The position numbers were made by a program, and so were the translations under genes. 64,000 bases of DNA, from assembly GCA_046290575.1 (NCBI GenBank), contig JBKAGX010000001.1:434001-498000 (forward strand), given 5' to 3'. The stretch comes from JANQQJ01 sp046290575 (lineage in GTDB: Bacteria > Pseudomonadota > Alphaproteobacteria > SMXS01). Numbering within the stretch: position 1 is the first letter of the stretch; every line of letters starts with the position of its first letter. Of this stretch, positions 25,585 through 34,936 are shown one piece after another. The notes beneath the pieces were generated by a model, which was not told the DNA's origin, searched no databases, and saw nothing but the letters and a program-made list of their open reading frames with translations.

Positions 25585-26310
25585 GTGGACAGCTTCGAGC
25601 TCAACAAACTGGCGGGTGCGGTACTTTTTGCCGGCCTTATCGTGCTTGGCATCAATGAGATCAGCAGCATGGTGACCCCTCATCAGGACGAAACAGCCCG
25701 TGGTTATGAAGTTCCCGGTGTTGAATTGGCGAGCCATGGAGGTGAGGCCGAAGACGCAGCGCCTGAGCCGACTCTGGCCGAACTGCTGGCCTCGGCTGAC
25801 CTGGATGATGGCGCCAAGTCGTTCCGCAAATGCACGACGTGCCACACGATTGATGACGGCGGTGCTAACCGTGTCGGTCCCAATCTGTACGACACGGTGG
25901 GCGCATCCTTCGGTCATATTGACGGCTTCAATTACTCTGGCGCGCTGCTGGAAATGGGCGGTACCTGGGGCTACGAGGAGCTTGATGCATGGCTGGAAAA
26001 TCCACGGGCTTTTATTCCCGGCAATAAGATGGCTTATGGCGGTATCCGCGACGCGCAGGAGCGCGCGAACCTGATCATGTATCTGCACGCGAACACGACG
26101 AACCCGCCGCCGCTCCCGGAAGTTGCACTTGCCGAACCGGTGATGGATGAGCCGGCCGTTGAAGGCGAGCCGATGGACGAGGCGCCCGCAGGCGAAGAGG
26201 GTGCCGGGGCTGACGACGGCGACCTCCCGGCCGAAGATAGCGACTCGACACTGCCGATCGATGTCCCGGAAGAGAATCTGGTGCCTGCCGACGATGATAC
26301 GGTTAGCTGA
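25585..26310 (+). CDS. Membrane-anchored class I cytochrome c (CycM-like)
   Basis: The 241-residue protein starts with an uncleaved helix (LAGAVLFAGLIVLGI) that anchors it in the inner membrane, then a single cytochrome c domain (about 70-170). The haem site is CTTCHTIDDGG, with GPNLY after it, and the axial Met is in NKMAYGGIRDAQERANLIMYL. This is the CycM/c552 type that carries electrons to terminal oxidases. A C-terminal tail of about 65 residues is very acidic and Pro-rich, an extension beyond the usual family length. A strong terminator follows. Confidence 0.9.
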   Translation: MDSFELNKLAGAVLFAGLIVLGINEISSMVTPHQDETARGYEVPGVELASHGGEAEDAAPEPTLAELLASADLDDGAKSFRKCTTCHTIDDGGANRVGPNLYDTVGASFGHIDGFNYSGALLEMGGTWGYEELDAWLENPRAFIPGNKMAYGGIRDAQERANLIMYLHANTTNPPPLPEVALAEPVMDEPAVEGEPMDEAPAGEEGAGADDGDLPAEDSDSTLPIDVPEENLVPADDDTVS

Positions 26311-26332
26311 CCTATAGATTCATAGACCTTCG

Positions 26333-26363
26333 AAAAAGGGGCCGGGTTTCCGGCCCCTTTTTT
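26333..26363 (+). terminator. Strong intrinsic terminator after cytochrome c
   Basis: GGGGCCGG pairs with CCGGCCCC around a GTTT loop, flanked by AAAAA and followed by TTTTTT. It is near-symmetric, so it may work in both directions, but it clearly ends the cytochrome c transcript. Confidence 0.9.
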
Positions 26364-26424
26364 GCGTCTATATGAGATAAGTCTATATCTAATGGCGGTT
26401 CCGCACAGGAAAGATCATCCCCTT

Positions 26425-28269
26425 ATGAAAACAGTCTTTTTTGCCACTGCTCTGGCGCTTTTTCCGGTTATCGCTGCCGCGCAGGATGCGCCGTCGGTTC
26501 GCACAACCCACGCGCTTTCCCTCATTGGGCCGCCGCAATACGGTCCTGATTACGAGCATCTGGACTATGTCAATCCCGACGCCCCGCAAGGCGGCACGAT
26601 CACCCTGTCCGGGATCGGCGGCTTTGACAGCCTCAACCCCTATATCACCAAGGGTGACCCGGCGCCCGGGGTCGGTGGGGTCATCGGCAGCGGTTTGGTT
26701 TATGAAGCGCTGATGGCAACCCCGCTGGGTGAGCCCGGCGCTGAATACGGGATCATTGCCGAAAGCGTGACGGTGCCGGAGGATCACTCCTGGGTGGAAT
26801 TCAACCTGAATCCCAAAGCGCGGTGGCATGATGGCAAGCCCATCACGGTTGAAGATGTGATCTTTTCCTTCAATACGCTGATGGAAAAGGGCCAGCCGCT
26901 GCATCAATTCTACTGGCGCAATGTCACAGACGTCGAAAAGACCGGCGAACGCTCGGTCAAGTTCACCTTCGACCAGCCCGGCAACCGCGAGTTACCGCAG
27001 ATCATGGGCCAGTTGCCGGTGTTGCCGAAACACTATTGGGAGGGCCGCGCCTTCGACGAGCCGACCCTGGATACGCCCCTTGGCAGCGGACCCTATAAGG
27101 TGTCCGAGGTCAAACCCGGCCGATCCATCAGTTTTGAGCGGGTGAGGGACAATTGGGCCGCGGATCACCCCTTCTATGCTGGAAAATACAATTTCGACAC
27201 CATCGCCTATGAGTTCTTTCAGGACCAGACGGTTTCGCTGGAAGGCTTCAAGCGCCGCACCTACGATTTCCGGTCGGAGAATACAGCCAAGCGCTGGGCC
27301 ACCGAATATGAGTTCGATGCGATCAAGGAAGGCCGGGTGGTAAAGGCCGAACTGCCCAGTGCGCGCCCTACCGGCATGCAGGCCTTCGTCTTCAATACGC
27401 GCAAACCGATCTTCCAGGACAAGATGGTCCGCAAAGCGCTTGGCTATGCGTTCGATTTCGAATGGTCGAACAAGAACCTGTTTTTCGGCCAGTACACGCG
27501 CACGGAAAGCTATTTCTCCAACAGTCCGATGGCCAGCAGCGGACTGCCGTCCCCTGAGGAGCTGGCGCTGCTGGAGCCCTTCAGGGATCAATTGCCTGCC
27601 GCGGTGTTCGAGGCGCCGTTCGCTGTGCCCTCAACAGACGGCCCGGGTGGTATACGCGCCAATCTGCGCAAGGCTGCCGAGTTGCTGCGGGAAGCCGGCT
27701 GGCGGGTCGACAAGGGTGTTCTCACCCATGGGGAAACCGGCACAGTGCTGCAGTTCGAAATCCTGCTCGTCAGCCCGGATTTTGAGCGCATCGCTTTGCC
27801 CTTCATTCAGAATCTAAAGCGTCTGGGCGTTGAGGTAACGATTCGTGTGGTCGATCCGTCGCAGTATTTGCAGCGCCGCAACGAGTTTGATTTCGACATG
27901 ATCGTCCACACCTTCGGGCAGTCGAACTCGCCGGGCAACGAGCAGCGGGACATGTGGGGTTCGGACTCGGCAACCCGGCAGGGCAGCGAAAACCTTATCG
28001 GTATCGAGGATCCGGTGATCGACGCGCTGATCGACAAGGTGATTTTTGCTGAGACCCGGGAGGAACTGATTGTTGCCAGCCGTGCGCTCGACCGGGTGCT
28101 GCTGCACCACTACTTCGTTATCCCGCAATGGCATATCAATACGTTCCGGCTGGCCTGGTGGGATCGGTTCGGACGGCCGGACAAGACACCGGGATACTCT
28201 CCCGGCGTGGTCCAGACGTGGTGGGTCGATGCCGAAAAAGATCAGGCGTTTAAAAATGGTCGCGACTGA
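26425..28269 (+). CDS. Extracellular solute-binding protein, YejA-type (first copy)
   Basis: A family 5 periplasmic binding protein of 614 residues with signal peptide MKTVFFATALALFPVIAAAQ. The start GPDYEHLDYVNPDAPQGG and the later ARWHDGKPITVEDVIFSFN are typical of YejA-like oligopeptide or microcin-C binding proteins. The ATG at 26425 is chosen because it starts the signal peptide; an in-frame ATG at 26362 lies inside the terminator region. It heads a five-gene operon and is followed 44 bp later by a paralogue. Confidence 0.9.
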   Translation: MKTVFFATALALFPVIAAAQDAPSVRTTHALSLIGPPQYGPDYEHLDYVNPDAPQGGTITLSGIGGFDSLNPYITKGDPAPGVGGVIGSGLVYEALMATPLGEPGAEYGIIAESVTVPEDHSWVEFNLNPKARWHDGKPITVEDVIFSFNTLMEKGQPLHQFYWRNVTDVEKTGERSVKFTFDQPGNRELPQIMGQLPVLPKHYWEGRAFDEPTLDTPLGSGPYKVSEVKPGRSISFERVRDNWAADHPFYAGKYNFDTIAYEFFQDQTVSLEGFKRRTYDFRSENTAKRWATEYEFDAIKEGRVVKAELPSARPTGMQAFVFNTRKPIFQDKMVRKALGYAFDFEWSNKNLFFGQYTRTESYFSNSPMASSGLPSPEELALLEPFRDQLPAAVFEAPFAVPSTDGPGGIRANLRKAAELLREAGWRVDKGVLTHGETGTVLQFEILLVSPDFERIALPFIQNLKRLGVEVTIRVVDPSQYLQRRNEFDFDMIVHTFGQSNSPGNEQRDMWGSDSATRQGSENLIGIEDPVIDALIDKVIFAETREELIVASRALDRVLLHHYFVIPQWHINTFRLAWWDRFGRPDKTPGYSPGVVQTWWVDAEKDQAFKNGRD

Positions 28270-28313
28270 CGGTAAAGGGCTGCCCTTGCCGTTCCTTTTG
28301 CTATGATCGCGCC

Positions 28314-30170
28314 ATGATTTTTCGCGCGCTCGGCACCGCACTTGCCGTCCTGATGCTTGTTGTTGCCCCGGCAGCGGCAGACACGACCACCAGCCATGGG
28401 CTTTCCGCTTTTGGTGACCTGAAGTATCCGGCGGATTTCGAGCATTTTGACTACGTCAATCCGGATGCGCCGAAAGGCGGGTCCATGGCTTTGATGCATA
28501 ATCTTCTGCCCGGCACCTTCGATACGCTGAATGCCTTTATTCTGGAGGGCGACGAGCCCCAGGGCATGAAGAACGCCGAGCCCCGCAGTCTGGTCTATGA
28601 TTCGCTGATGACGCGGGCCTGGGACGAGCCGGATGCCGTTTATGGCCTGGTGGCCGAAAGCGCCGAACTGCCTGAAGACCGATCCTGGGTGATTTTCAAC
28701 CTGCGCAAAGAGGCTCGCTGGCATGACGGGTCGCCGATCACCGCGGACGACGTCGCCTGGACGTTTGCGGCGCTGAAAGAGCAGGGCGATCCGTACTATG
28801 CAGTGCTGCTGAGGGATGTTGAAAAAGCAGAAGCCCTAAATCCGCAGCAGGTGAAGTTCACGTTCAACCCGGATGGTCCGGTTCGCGACCTGCCGATGAT
28901 TGTGGCAGGCTTGCCGATTCTGTCGAAGGCATATTACGAGCAGCATGACTTCACGACGGTGTCGCTCGATCCGCCGCTCGCCAGCGGCCCCTACAAGGTC
29001 GGCAAGGTCCAGCCCGGCCGCACCATCACCTATGAGCGGGTGAAGGACTATTGGGCGAAAGATTTGCCGGTCAGTGTCGGCCGGTTCAATTTCGACGAGA
29101 TCCGCTTCGAATATTTCAAGGACCGCTCCATCGGGATGGAGGCGTTTCTCGCCGGCACCTACGATCTGCGGGAGGAGTTCACGTCCAAGACCTGGGCGAC
29201 CGGTTATACGGGGCCTGCGGTGGAGGCTGGCTGGATTGTCCGGGACACGCTGCCGGATCATCGTCCATCCGGCGCGCAGGCATTCTTTCTTAATCTGCGG
29301 CGCGACAAGTTCAAAGACCCGCTGGTGCGCAAGGCGCTGGACTACGCGTTCGATTTCGAGTGGACCGACAAAGTGCTGTTCTTCGGCGCCTATGACCGGG
29401 TCAGCAGCATGTTCGAAAACTCCACGCTGGAAGCGACGGGCCTGCCCGGCGAGGCGGAACTGGCGCTCTTGAAACCGTTCGAGAAGGACCTGCCGCCAGC
29501 GGTGTTCGGCCCCGCCTACATGCCGCCCAGCACCGATGGTTCCGGCAGCAATCGCGGCAATTTGCGCCAGGCCGCGCTTTTCCTTCGACAGGCTGGTCTT
29601 ACGGTCAAGGACGGGGTGATGCACCTGCCCGATGGATCGCCGTTCGAGATTGAATTCCTGATCTTTGAGCCAGGCTTTATCCGGATCATCGAGCCCTATA
29701 CGGAAAGCCTGAAACGGCTTGGAATCCAGGCGGCCATCCGGCAGGTAGACCCGGCGCAGTATGAGCGACGCCTGAAGGATTTCGATTTCGATATGACGAC
29801 CAGGCGGTTGACCATGCCGTTGACGCCGGGCGTGGAGCAACGTTCCTTCTGGAGCTCGGCCCAGGCCGATGTGGTGGGCAGCCGTAACATTGGCGGGGTG
29901 AAGAACCCGGCGGTGGATTCGCTGATCCAGACGATCGTTGGCGCCAAAACCCGTGAAAGCCTTGTAACAGCCGTACACGCGCTGGACCGGGTGCTGATGC
30001 ACTCCCACAATGTCGTACCGCAATGGTATAAGGGCAGTTACACCGTCGGCTGGTGGGACCGCTTCGGCAGGCCGGAGGCCCCGCCGCCCTTCGCCCGCGG
30101 GATCATGGATCTTTGGTGGTATGATTCCCAGAAATCCGGGGCTATCGACAGGGCGAGGTCGGGTAACTAA
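28314..30170 (+). CDS. Extracellular solute-binding protein, YejA-type (second copy)
   Basis: The 618-residue paralogue of the preceding gene has a similar signal peptide (ALAVLMLVVAPAAAD) and the same landmarks: FEHFDYVNPDAPKGGS, EARWHDGSPITADDVAWTF, ALDYAFDFEWTDKVLFFGAY. The copies are clearly homologous but diverged along their length, so this is not a recent duplication. Two binding proteins feeding one permease suggest two peptide classes. The stop overlaps the yejB ATG (TAATG). Confidence 0.9.
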   Translation: MIFRALGTALAVLMLVVAPAAADTTTSHGLSAFGDLKYPADFEHFDYVNPDAPKGGSMALMHNLLPGTFDTLNAFILEGDEPQGMKNAEPRSLVYDSLMTRAWDEPDAVYGLVAESAELPEDRSWVIFNLRKEARWHDGSPITADDVAWTFAALKEQGDPYYAVLLRDVEKAEALNPQQVKFTFNPDGPVRDLPMIVAGLPILSKAYYEQHDFTTVSLDPPLASGPYKVGKVQPGRTITYERVKDYWAKDLPVSVGRFNFDEIRFEYFKDRSIGMEAFLAGTYDLREEFTSKTWATGYTGPAVEAGWIVRDTLPDHRPSGAQAFFLNLRRDKFKDPLVRKALDYAFDFEWTDKVLFFGAYDRVSSMFENSTLEATGLPGEAELALLKPFEKDLPPAVFGPAYMPPSTDGSGSNRGNLRQAALFLRQAGLTVKDGVMHLPDGSPFEIEFLIFEPGFIRIIEPYTESLKRLGIQAAIRQVDPAQYERRLKDFDFDMTTRRLTMPLTPGVEQRSFWSSAQADVVGSRNIGGVKNPAVDSLIQTIVGAKTRESLVTAVHALDRVLMHSHNVVPQWYKGSYTVGWWDRFGRPEAPPPFARGIMDLWWYDSQKSGAIDRARSGN

Positions 30171-31288
30171 TGGGCGCCTACATCCTGCGGCGCCTGCTGC
30201 TGATCATTCCAACCCTGCTGGGCATTCTGGTTATCAATTTTGCTGTGGTGCAAGTGGCCCCCGGCGGCCCTGTCGAACAGATGATCGCGCAATTAACCGG
30301 CGCCGATGCGGGGGCGACGGCGCGGCTGGGTGGTGGCGCGGGTGGTGATACCGGTGTTGCGACCAATAATGTGCAACTGACGGACGGCGGCGGCGACAGC
30401 AGCAAATATCGCGGCGCGCAGGGCCTCGACCCAGTGCTCATCGAGCGGATCGAGAAACAGTTCGGCTTCGACAAGCCGCCGCTGGAGCGGTTCTGGCAGA
30501 TGCTGACCAGTTACATCCAGCTGGATTTCGGCGAGAGCTTCTTCAAGGGCCGCCCGGTGATCGAGCTGATTGGCGACAAGCTGCCAGTCTCGGTCTCGCT
30601 GGGGCTTTGGACCACCTTGTTGGTCTATCTGATCTCGATTCCGCTGGGCATCAAAAAGGCGGTCAGGGACGGTACCCGGTTCGACGCCTGGACCAGCGGC
30701 ATCATCATCGTCGGCTACGCGATTCCCAGCTTCTTATTCGCTGTCCTCCTGATCGTGCTGTTCGCCGGTGGCAGCTATTGGGACATCTTCCCCTTGCGTG
30801 GGCTGACCTCCGATGGTTGGGAGGATTTCGGGTTCTGGGCAAAGATCGCAGATTATTTCTGGCACATCACCTTGCCCGTGCTGGCCATGACCATTGGCGG
30901 GTTTGCCGGCCTTACCATGTTGACAAAAAACTCGTTCCTCGACGAGGTGAACAAGCAATATGTGATGACGGCACGGGCCAAGGGCCTCACCGAACGCGGT
31001 GTCCTCTATGGCCATGTGTTCCGCAACGCGATGCTGATCGTTATCGCCGGGTTTCCCGCCGCCTTTATCGGCATTCTGTTCACCAACTCGCTTTTGATTG
31101 AGTTCATCTTTTCGCTCGATGGGCTGGGCCTGCTGGCCTTCGAGGCGCTGATCCAGCGGGACTATCCGATCATCTTTGGCACGCTCTTCATCTTCACCCT
31201 GATCGGACTGGTGGTGAAGCTGATCGGCGACATCACCTATGTGCTGGTCGACCCGCGTATTGATTTTGAAAGCCGGGACGTCTCGTGA
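30170..31288 (+). CDS. yejB: Peptide ABC transporter permease YejB
   Basis: The 372-residue inner-membrane subunit has six predicted helices; the first is LLLIIPTLLGILVINFAVV. The conserved EAA loop reads VMTARAKGLTERGVLYGHVFRNAM. A long periplasmic segment between helices 1 and 2 (about 40-110), containing ATNNVQLTDGGGDSSKYRG, is usual for YejB. It begins within the stop of the second binding protein and is followed by yejE with a 4-bp overlap. Confidence 0.93.
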   Translation: MGAYILRRLLLIIPTLLGILVINFAVVQVAPGGPVEQMIAQLTGADAGATARLGGGAGGDTGVATNNVQLTDGGGDSSKYRGAQGLDPVLIERIEKQFGFDKPPLERFWQMLTSYIQLDFGESFFKGRPVIELIGDKLPVSVSLGLWTTLLVYLISIPLGIKKAVRDGTRFDAWTSGIIIVGYAIPSFLFAVLLIVLFAGGSYWDIFPLRGLTSDGWEDFGFWAKIADYFWHITLPVLAMTIGGFAGLTMLTKNSFLDEVNKQYVMTARAKGLTERGVLYGHVFRNAMLIVIAGFPAAFIGILFTNSLLIEFIFSLDGLGLLAFEALIQRDYPIIFGTLFIFTLIGLVVKLIGDITYVLVDPRIDFESRDVS

Positions 31289-32361
31289 AAGCGCGCCGCG
31301 AAGACAAAATCATGTTCTGGCGGGTTACGCCGTTGAACGCGCGTCGGTGGACCAGTTTCAAGGCCAACCGGCGCGGCTATTGGTCGCTGTGGATCTTCGG
31401 TATTCTCTTTGGCTTGTCGCTATTTGCCGAGTTCATCGCCAATGACCGGCCGCTGGTGCTGGAATATGCCGGCGACCTCTACTTCCCGGTGCTGGTGGAT
31501 TATCCGGAAACCGAGTTCGGTGGCTTCTTCGAAACCCCGGCTGAATACCGCGATCCCTATGTGCAGGAGCTGATCACCGAGTCAGGTGGCTGGATCGTCT
31601 GGCCGCTGATCCCCTATGCCGCCGATACCATCAACCGTGAACTGCCGGTCCCGGCGCCTGCGCCGCCCAGTTGGGACAATGTACTGGGCAGCGACGATCA
31701 GGCGCGCGACGTGGCTGCCCGGGTGATCTATGGCTTCAGAATTTCCGTCCTATTCGGGCTGGCCCTTACGGTCTTCGCTACCATTATCGGCGTCTGGGCA
31801 GGGGCGGTGCAGGGCTATTTCGGTGGCAGAACGGACCTCTATATGCAGCGCTTTGTCGAGGTCTGGTCCGGCCTGCCGGAGCTGTTCCTGCTGATCATTC
31901 TGTCTTCCATCGTCACGCCCAATTTCTGGTGGCTGCTGGGTATCATGGTGCTGTTCCGCTGGGTCGCGCTGGTCGATGTGGTGCGGGCTGAATTCCTGCG
32001 CGCCCGCAATTTCGACTATGTGCGCGCCGCCCGTGCGCTGGGACTGAAAGACCGCAACATCATGTTCAAGCATGTGCTGCCCAACGCCATGGTCGCGACC
32101 ATCACCTTCCTGCCGTTCATTCTGAACGGCTCCATCGCCACACTTACCTCGCTGGATTTTCTGGGCTTCGGCCTGCCGCCCGGCTCGGCCTCACTGGGGG
32201 AACTGCTGAAGCAGGGGAAGAATAATCTGCAGGCGCCCTGGCTGGGCATCAGCGCCTTCTTGACCATCGCGATCATGCTCAGCCTCTTGATCTTTATCGG
32301 TGAGGCGATCCGCGATGCGTTCGATCCGCGCAAGACGTTCGGGGCGGGGGCGAAACGATGA
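31285..32361 (+). CDS. yejE: Peptide ABC transporter permease YejE
   Basis: The 358-residue partner permease has RRGYWSLWIFGILFGLSLF near the N-terminus, as in E. coli YejE, and an EAA loop at VRAARALGLKDRNIMFKHV. The GTG at 31285 overlaps the yejB stop (GTGA). An alternative ATG at 31312 (MFWRVTPLNARRW) aligns better with the E. coli start and is equally possible. It forms the membrane channel with YejB. Confidence 0.93.
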   Translation: MKARREDKIMFWRVTPLNARRWTSFKANRRGYWSLWIFGILFGLSLFAEFIANDRPLVLEYAGDLYFPVLVDYPETEFGGFFETPAEYRDPYVQELITESGGWIVWPLIPYAADTINRELPVPAPAPPSWDNVLGSDDQARDVAARVIYGFRISVLFGLALTVFATIIGVWAGAVQGYFGGRTDLYMQRFVEVWSGLPELFLLIILSSIVTPNFWWLLGIMVLFRWVALVDVVRAEFLRARNFDYVRAARALGLKDRNIMFKHVLPNAMVATITFLPFILNGSIATLTSLDFLGFGLPPGSASLGELLKQGKNNLQAPWLGISAFLTIAIMLSLLIFIGEAIRDAFDPRKTFGAGAKR

Positions 32362-33980
32362 GCCTGCTGGAGGTCAAGGACCTGGCGACCCATTTCCGCA
32401 CCGAAAACGGCGTCATGGAGGCGGTCAAAGGCTCCAGCTTTACGCTCGACAAGGGCGAGACTTTGGCGCTGGTGGGCGAATCCGGCTCGGGCAAATCCGT
32501 GAGCGCACTCTCCATTCTGCAATTGCTGCCCTATCCGACGGCGTTCCACCCCAAGGGGTCAATCCGCTTCGAAGGCACCGAACTTGCCGGCGCCGATGAA
32601 GAGACGTTGCGGCAGGTGCGGGGCAACCGCATTTCGATGATCTTTCAGGAGCCGCTCACCTCGCTCAACCCGCTGCACACGGTTGAGAAGCAGATCGGGG
32701 AAATTCTTGAGCTGCACAAGGGCCTGACCGGTGATGCAGCACGCGAACGGATCGTCGAATTGCTCCATCTGGTGGGCCTCGGCAATGTCACCGCGCGGCT
32801 GAAGGCCTATCCGCACGAACTTTCGGGCGGTCAGCGCCAGCGGGTGATGATCGCCATGGCGCTTGCCAACGAGCCGGATATTCTGGTCGCTGACGAGCCG
32901 ACCACGGCGCTCGACGTCACCATCCAGGCGCAGATCTTGAAACTGCTGCGGGAGCTGCAACAGCGTCTCGGCATGGCGATCCTGTTGATCACCCATGATC
33001 TCACCATCGTGGAGAAGTTCGCCGATCGGGTCTGCGTGATGACGCAAGGCGAGATCGTCGAAACCGGTGCCGCCAAAGCGGTGTTTGATAACCCGCAGCA
33101 TGAGTACACGAAACGATTGCTCGGTTCGGCCCCCAGTGGCGTGGCGCCGCAACCGCCGGAAACCGGTGAAACGCTGATCGGCGTCGAAGGGCTGAAAGTC
33201 TATTTCCCGATCACCAGGGGATTTTTCAAACGCACGGTGGACCATGTCCGCGCGGTGGATGATGTCTCGTTCAGTCTCAAGCCCGGTCACACGCTGGGCG
33301 TGGTGGGCGAATCGGGATCGGGCAAGACGACCATGGGGCTGGCGATCCTGCGGCTGATTTCCAGCGACGGGGATATCCGGTTTGGTGATGATAACCTGTC
33401 GGGCCGGTCGTTCGATCAGATGCGGCCGCTGCGCCGCGAGCTGCAAATCGTGTTTCAGGACCCGTTCGGGTCATTGAGCCCGCGGCTGTCCGTCGGCCAG
33501 ATTGTCGAGGAAGGGCTGCTGGTTCACGAAAAACAGCTGGGTGAGGATGACCGGGAAGCGCGGGTCTGCGAGGCGCTTGAAGAAGTCGGCCTCGATCCGG
33601 AGACCCGCCACCGCTATCCGCATGAGTTTTCGGGCGGACAGCGGCAGCGTATCTCCATCGCCCGTGCGCTGGTGTTGAAGCCGCGTTTTCTGGTGCTCGA
33701 TGAACCGACCTCGGCGCTTGACGTGTCGGTGCAGGCGCAAATCGTCGACCTGCTGCGCGACCTGCAGGTGAAGCACAATCTGGCTTACATGTTCATCAGC
33801 CACGATCTCCGCGTCGTCCGCGCCCTCGCCCATGATGTGCTGGTGTTGAAAGATGGCAAGGTGGTCGAGCATGGCCCCTCGGCACAGATTTTCGATGCGC
33901 CGCAGACCGACTATACCAAGGCGCTGATGGCGGCCGCCTTCGAACTCGAAGTCGCCCATGTCGACGCGGTGGGCACCTGA
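32358..33980 (+). CDS. yejF: Peptide ABC transporter ATP-binding protein YejF (double ATPase)
   Basis: The 540-residue protein contains two ATPase domains in tandem. The first has Walker A GESGSGKSVS, signature LSGGQRQR and VADEPTTALD; the second has GESGSGKTTM, FSGGQRQR and LDEPTSALD. This fused form is typical of YejF. It couples ATP hydrolysis to peptide uptake through YejB/E. Its ATG overlaps the yejE stop (ATGA), completing a tightly coupled five-gene operon. Confidence 0.95.
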   Translation: MSLLEVKDLATHFRTENGVMEAVKGSSFTLDKGETLALVGESGSGKSVSALSILQLLPYPTAFHPKGSIRFEGTELAGADEETLRQVRGNRISMIFQEPLTSLNPLHTVEKQIGEILELHKGLTGDAARERIVELLHLVGLGNVTARLKAYPHELSGGQRQRVMIAMALANEPDILVADEPTTALDVTIQAQILKLLRELQQRLGMAILLITHDLTIVEKFADRVCVMTQGEIVETGAAKAVFDNPQHEYTKRLLGSAPSGVAPQPPETGETLIGVEGLKVYFPITRGFFKRTVDHVRAVDDVSFSLKPGHTLGVVGESGSGKTTMGLAILRLISSDGDIRFGDDNLSGRSFDQMRPLRRELQIVFQDPFGSLSPRLSVGQIVEEGLLVHEKQLGEDDREARVCEALEEVGLDPETRHRYPHEFSGGQRQRISIARALVLKPRFLVLDEPTSALDVSVQAQIVDLLRDLQVKHNLAYMFISHDLRVVRALAHDVLVLKDGKVVEHGPSAQIFDAPQTDYTKALMAAAFELEVAHVDAVGT

Positions 33981-33992
33981 CCCGCCTCGGTC

Positions 33993-34117
33993 GTCACCCC
34001 CGCGGAGGCGGGGGTCCAGGCAAACGGTGGAGCAGCTCAAATGTTGATCTGGATTCCCGCTTCTCGCCTCGGCGAAGCAGGAGCTTCGCTCCGGCGTAGC
34101 TGGGTCGCGGGAATGAC
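33993..34117. repeat. Two-hairpin REP-like intergenic repeat, copy 2
   Basis: It begins GTCACCCCCGCGGAGGCGGG, running into GGGTCCAG (first stem-loop), and ends with CTGGATTCCCGC paired across about 50 nt with GCGGGAATGAC. The outer GTCA/TGAC ends and inner TCCAG/CTGGA are mirrored, as in copies 1 and 3. It directly follows yejF. Confidence 0.75.
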
Positions 34118-34125
34118 GATAGGGT

Positions 34126-34311
34126 ATGGCGATGTCGAGTTGGCTGACAATCAAACGCCTGTACGGGCTGGGCGCGCTGATCACCCTGGTCTATTTGCTG
34201 TTTTTCGACGGGTTCGTCTACAGCCATGGCAACTGGATGACCCAGGTGCCGGCGTCGGTTTTCACCGCGCTCGTTTGGCCTGCCTATTGGGGCGTAATCC
34301 GGTGGATCTAA
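34126..34311 (+). CDS. Small membrane protein of unknown function
   Basis: The 61-residue frame encodes two hydrophobic stretches, LYGLGALITLVYLLFFDGFV and VFTALVWPAYWGVI, separated by a short polar YSHGNWMTQ loop. That is coherent for a small two-helix inner-membrane protein. It lies between two copies of a dispersed repeat, which may separate it from the yej operon. The ribosome site is weak and I do not recognise the family, so confidence is moderate. Confidence 0.5.
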   Translation: MAMSSWLTIKRLYGLGALITLVYLLFFDGFVYSHGNWMTQVPASVFTALVWPAYWGVIRWI

Positions 34312-34336
34312 TTGAGCTGTTAACGTTATCAAACGT

Positions 34337-34450
34337 GTCATCCCCGCCAAGCGGCAAAAACTGCGCGAGCGGGGATCCAGGCCGAAACCCGATCATCGCG
34401 TCCAGATGGATCCCCGTTTTCGCCGCTACGCGGCTCTCCGGGGTTGACAT
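34337..34450. repeat. Two-hairpin REP-like intergenic repeat, copy 3
   Basis: GTCATCCCCGC pairs with GCGGGGATCCAG in the first hairpin. GGATCCCCG and a CCGGGG-GACAT end form the second, opposed hairpin. Same bipartite plan as at 20461-20554 and 33993-34117, with more drift in the second arm. Confidence 0.7.
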
Positions 34451-34476
34451 CTGAGAAAAGAGTGATGTGCGGTCGC

Positions 34477-34932
34477 CTATTCACCACCAACTGTGCGGAT
34501 TTCGAAATCTTCTAGAAGTTGATCCGCCAGTTTTTCATGCTCAGCGCTTAGATATTCAGTCCCGTCTCTAACACCTTTCAGAAGATAGTATTCGGTCTCG
34601 CCTCTTATTTTACCGCGCTTTAATATCTTCTTTATCTGCTTGGAATAGTGGCTTAGGGCTGCCGTGATTGTCATCAGCCCACGATCTGAAAGTTGTGCGT
34701 CTGCAGTCGCGATTTGTGCGTGCGGCCTATGCAGAAACTCCTCTAATAGGTCATTGATGCCTAAATCTAGGCTCTTGCTAGCGAGTTTGGGCGATCTGTC
34801 TGACAGCGAATCGAGCGTTTTGCGTATTTTACCGGAGGCTTCAATATTCAGAGGCTGGTCTGAGATTTCGCACAGGGCGAAGAAGAAGTCGCGTTTGGCG
34901 ATGTAGTCCGGCTCTTCTGAAGCCAACTTCAT
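34477..34932 (-). CDS. Hypothetical protein, AT-richer than neighbours
   Basis: This 151-residue, probably helical cytosolic protein has no recognisable domain. Its sequence is rich in Lys, Glu and Leu (YSKQIKKILKRGKIRG, DQLLEDFEIRT) and looks like a helical bundle. The DNA is visibly more AT-rich and uses codons such as ATA, AGA and TTA that are scarce around it, so recent acquisition is likely. It starts 4 bp downstream of the NlpC/P60 gene's stop, on the same strand, and a repeat lies at its 3' side. Confidence 0.65.
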   Translation of the reverse strand: MKLASEEPDYIAKRDFFFALCEISDQPLNIEASGKIRKTLDSLSDRSPKLASKSLDLGINDLLEEFLHRPHAQIATADAQLSDRGLMTITAALSHYSKQIKKILKRGKIRGETEYYLLKGVRDGTEYLSAEHEKLADQLLEDFEIRTVGGE

Positions 34933-34936
34933 TCTC

